This document shows, piece by piece, positions 6,493-6,794 of a stretch of 6,794 bases of DNA. A model generated the notes under the pieces. It saw only the letters and a program-made list of their open reading frames with translations, ran no database searches and was not told the origin of the DNA. Positions within the stretch are counted from its first letter, which is position 1, and the number at the start of each line of letters is the position of its first letter. A program made the translations under genes and the position numbers. The stretch is from an uncultured Alphaproteobacteria bacterium (GTDB taxonomy: Bacteria; Pseudomonadota; Alphaproteobacteria; CASFRQ01; SAAU01), in contig CASFRQ010000158.1 in the NCBI GenBank assembly GCA_949296785.1, forward strand, positions 1 to 6,794, given 5' to 3'.

Positions 6493-6528
6493 TTCAAACT
6501 GGAATCTCTAAAACCAATCTGATATAAT
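6493..6528 (+). repeat. Degenerate terminal CRISPR repeat
   Basis: The last 22 bases (6507-6528) are identical to the consensus repeat, whereas the first part is diverged: it keeps ACTGGA (6498-6503 region) but with one extra base and other changes. Divergence marks an end of the array. In type II-C arrays whose repeats carry promoters, the degenerate repeat is at the transcriptional 5' end, which fits + strand transcription here. The retained half contains the extended -10. Confidence 0.85.
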
Positions 6529-6567
6529 CCGCTGTGCACCTCTTCACGATGCCGCCCAGGTTGCGAC

Positions 6568-6595
6568 TGGACATCTAAAACCAATCTGATATAAT
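6568..6595 (+). promoter_or_regulatory. Promoter contained within each CRISPR repeat
   Basis: In the first intact repeat TGGACA (6568-6573, five of six to the -35 consensus), a 16-bp spacer and TATAAT (6590-6595) preceded by TGA make the perfect extended -10 TGATATAAT (6587-6595). The same element recurs at 6652-6660, 6718-6726 and 6784-6792, and the extended -10 alone at 6520-6528. Transcription would begin about seven bases into the following spacer, giving a crRNA whose 5' end needs no processing, as described for Neisseria type II-C. That each promoter is active is inference. Confidence 0.7.
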
Positions 6596-6794
6596 ATGAC
6601 CTGTTTTTCCATTTCCTATCGTATGTTGCGACTGGACATCTAAAACCAATCTGATATAATTTTAGGATGCTTGTGAAAATCATTAACGAGGTTGCGACTG
6701 GACATCTAAAACCAATCTGATATAATCGGATATATTCTCGCACATCTTTTTCCGAAGTTGCGACTGGACATCTAAAACCAATCTGATATAATCA

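Larger units (their letters stand above)
6493..6794 (+). CRISPR. CRISPR array, type II-C-like, start of array (continues past window)
   Basis: Four identical 36-bp repeats at 6560-6595, 6625-6660, 6691-6726 and 6757-6792, plus a degenerate copy at 6493-6528. Spacers are 31, 29, 30 and 30 bp (6529-6559, 6596-6624, 6661-6690, 6727-6756) and a fifth begins at 6793. The repeat begins GTTGCGACTGGACATC and ends CCAATCTGATATAAT. A 36-bp non-palindromic repeat starting GTTG, ~30-bp spacers and a -10-like 3' end are the pattern of type II-C arrays such as that of Neisseria meningitidis. Subtype is inferred from this alone; no cas gene is in the window and I see no anti-repeat (tracrRNA). Spacer 1 is GC-rich (21 of 31) while spacer 2 is AT-rich (10 of 29 G/C), consistent with different targets. 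Confidence 0.95.

Noticed and set aside
6471..6743. 90-codon ORF on the - strand with repeating YQIGFRCPVAT units
   Set aside because: It is the translation of the CRISPR repeats and spacers; the 36-bp repeat is a multiple of three and keeps a frame open by chance.

Overview
The window looks like a chromosomal piece of a low-to-moderate GC alphaproteobacterium, probably an uncultured, host-associated one. The grounds are an accB-accC operon followed by a periplasmic SH3 protein of the alphaproteobacterial COG3807/SH3_4 type, and a type II-C-like CRISPR array. The taxonomic call is inference; no rRNA or other marker is present.

Layout: (1) 1-1079, + strand, the 3' part of alr (alanine racemase), with an unusual ~40-codon charged insertion near its C-terminus. 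(2) 1080-1705, a long pyrimidine-rich stretch with a strong inverted repeat but no convincing gene. (3) 1706-4641, the fatty-acid synthesis operon: a well-formed sigma70-type promoter, accB (biotin carboxyl carrier protein), an unusually long purine-rich gap, accC (biotin carboxylase), then a secreted SH3-domain protein. (4) 4642-5304, intergenic sequence and a decayed Nudix hydrolase gene broken by a nonsense codon and two frameshifts; only its second half (5011-5304) survives as an open frame. (5) A bidirectional terminator at 5335-5362. (6) 5383-6333, - strand, a 316-residue protein with a protein-kinase-like core but no canonical catalytic Asp. (7) 6493-6794, the start of a CRISPR array of 36-bp repeats and ~30-bp spacers that runs off the window.

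AccB and AccC are two parts of acetyl-CoA carboxylase (AccC biotinylates the biotin carried by AccB), so the central operon makes malonyl-CoA for lipid synthesis; Alr supplies D-alanine for peptidoglycan. The most interesting part is the right end. Each CRISPR repeat ends in a perfect extended -10 element (TGATATAAT) and carries a near-consensus -35 (TGGACA) 16 bp upstream, so each repeat looks like a complete promoter firing into the next spacer, as known for Neisseria type II-C arrays. The first repeat is degenerate only in the half not needed for promoter function. No cas gene or tracrRNA is visible here; they would have to lie outside the window.
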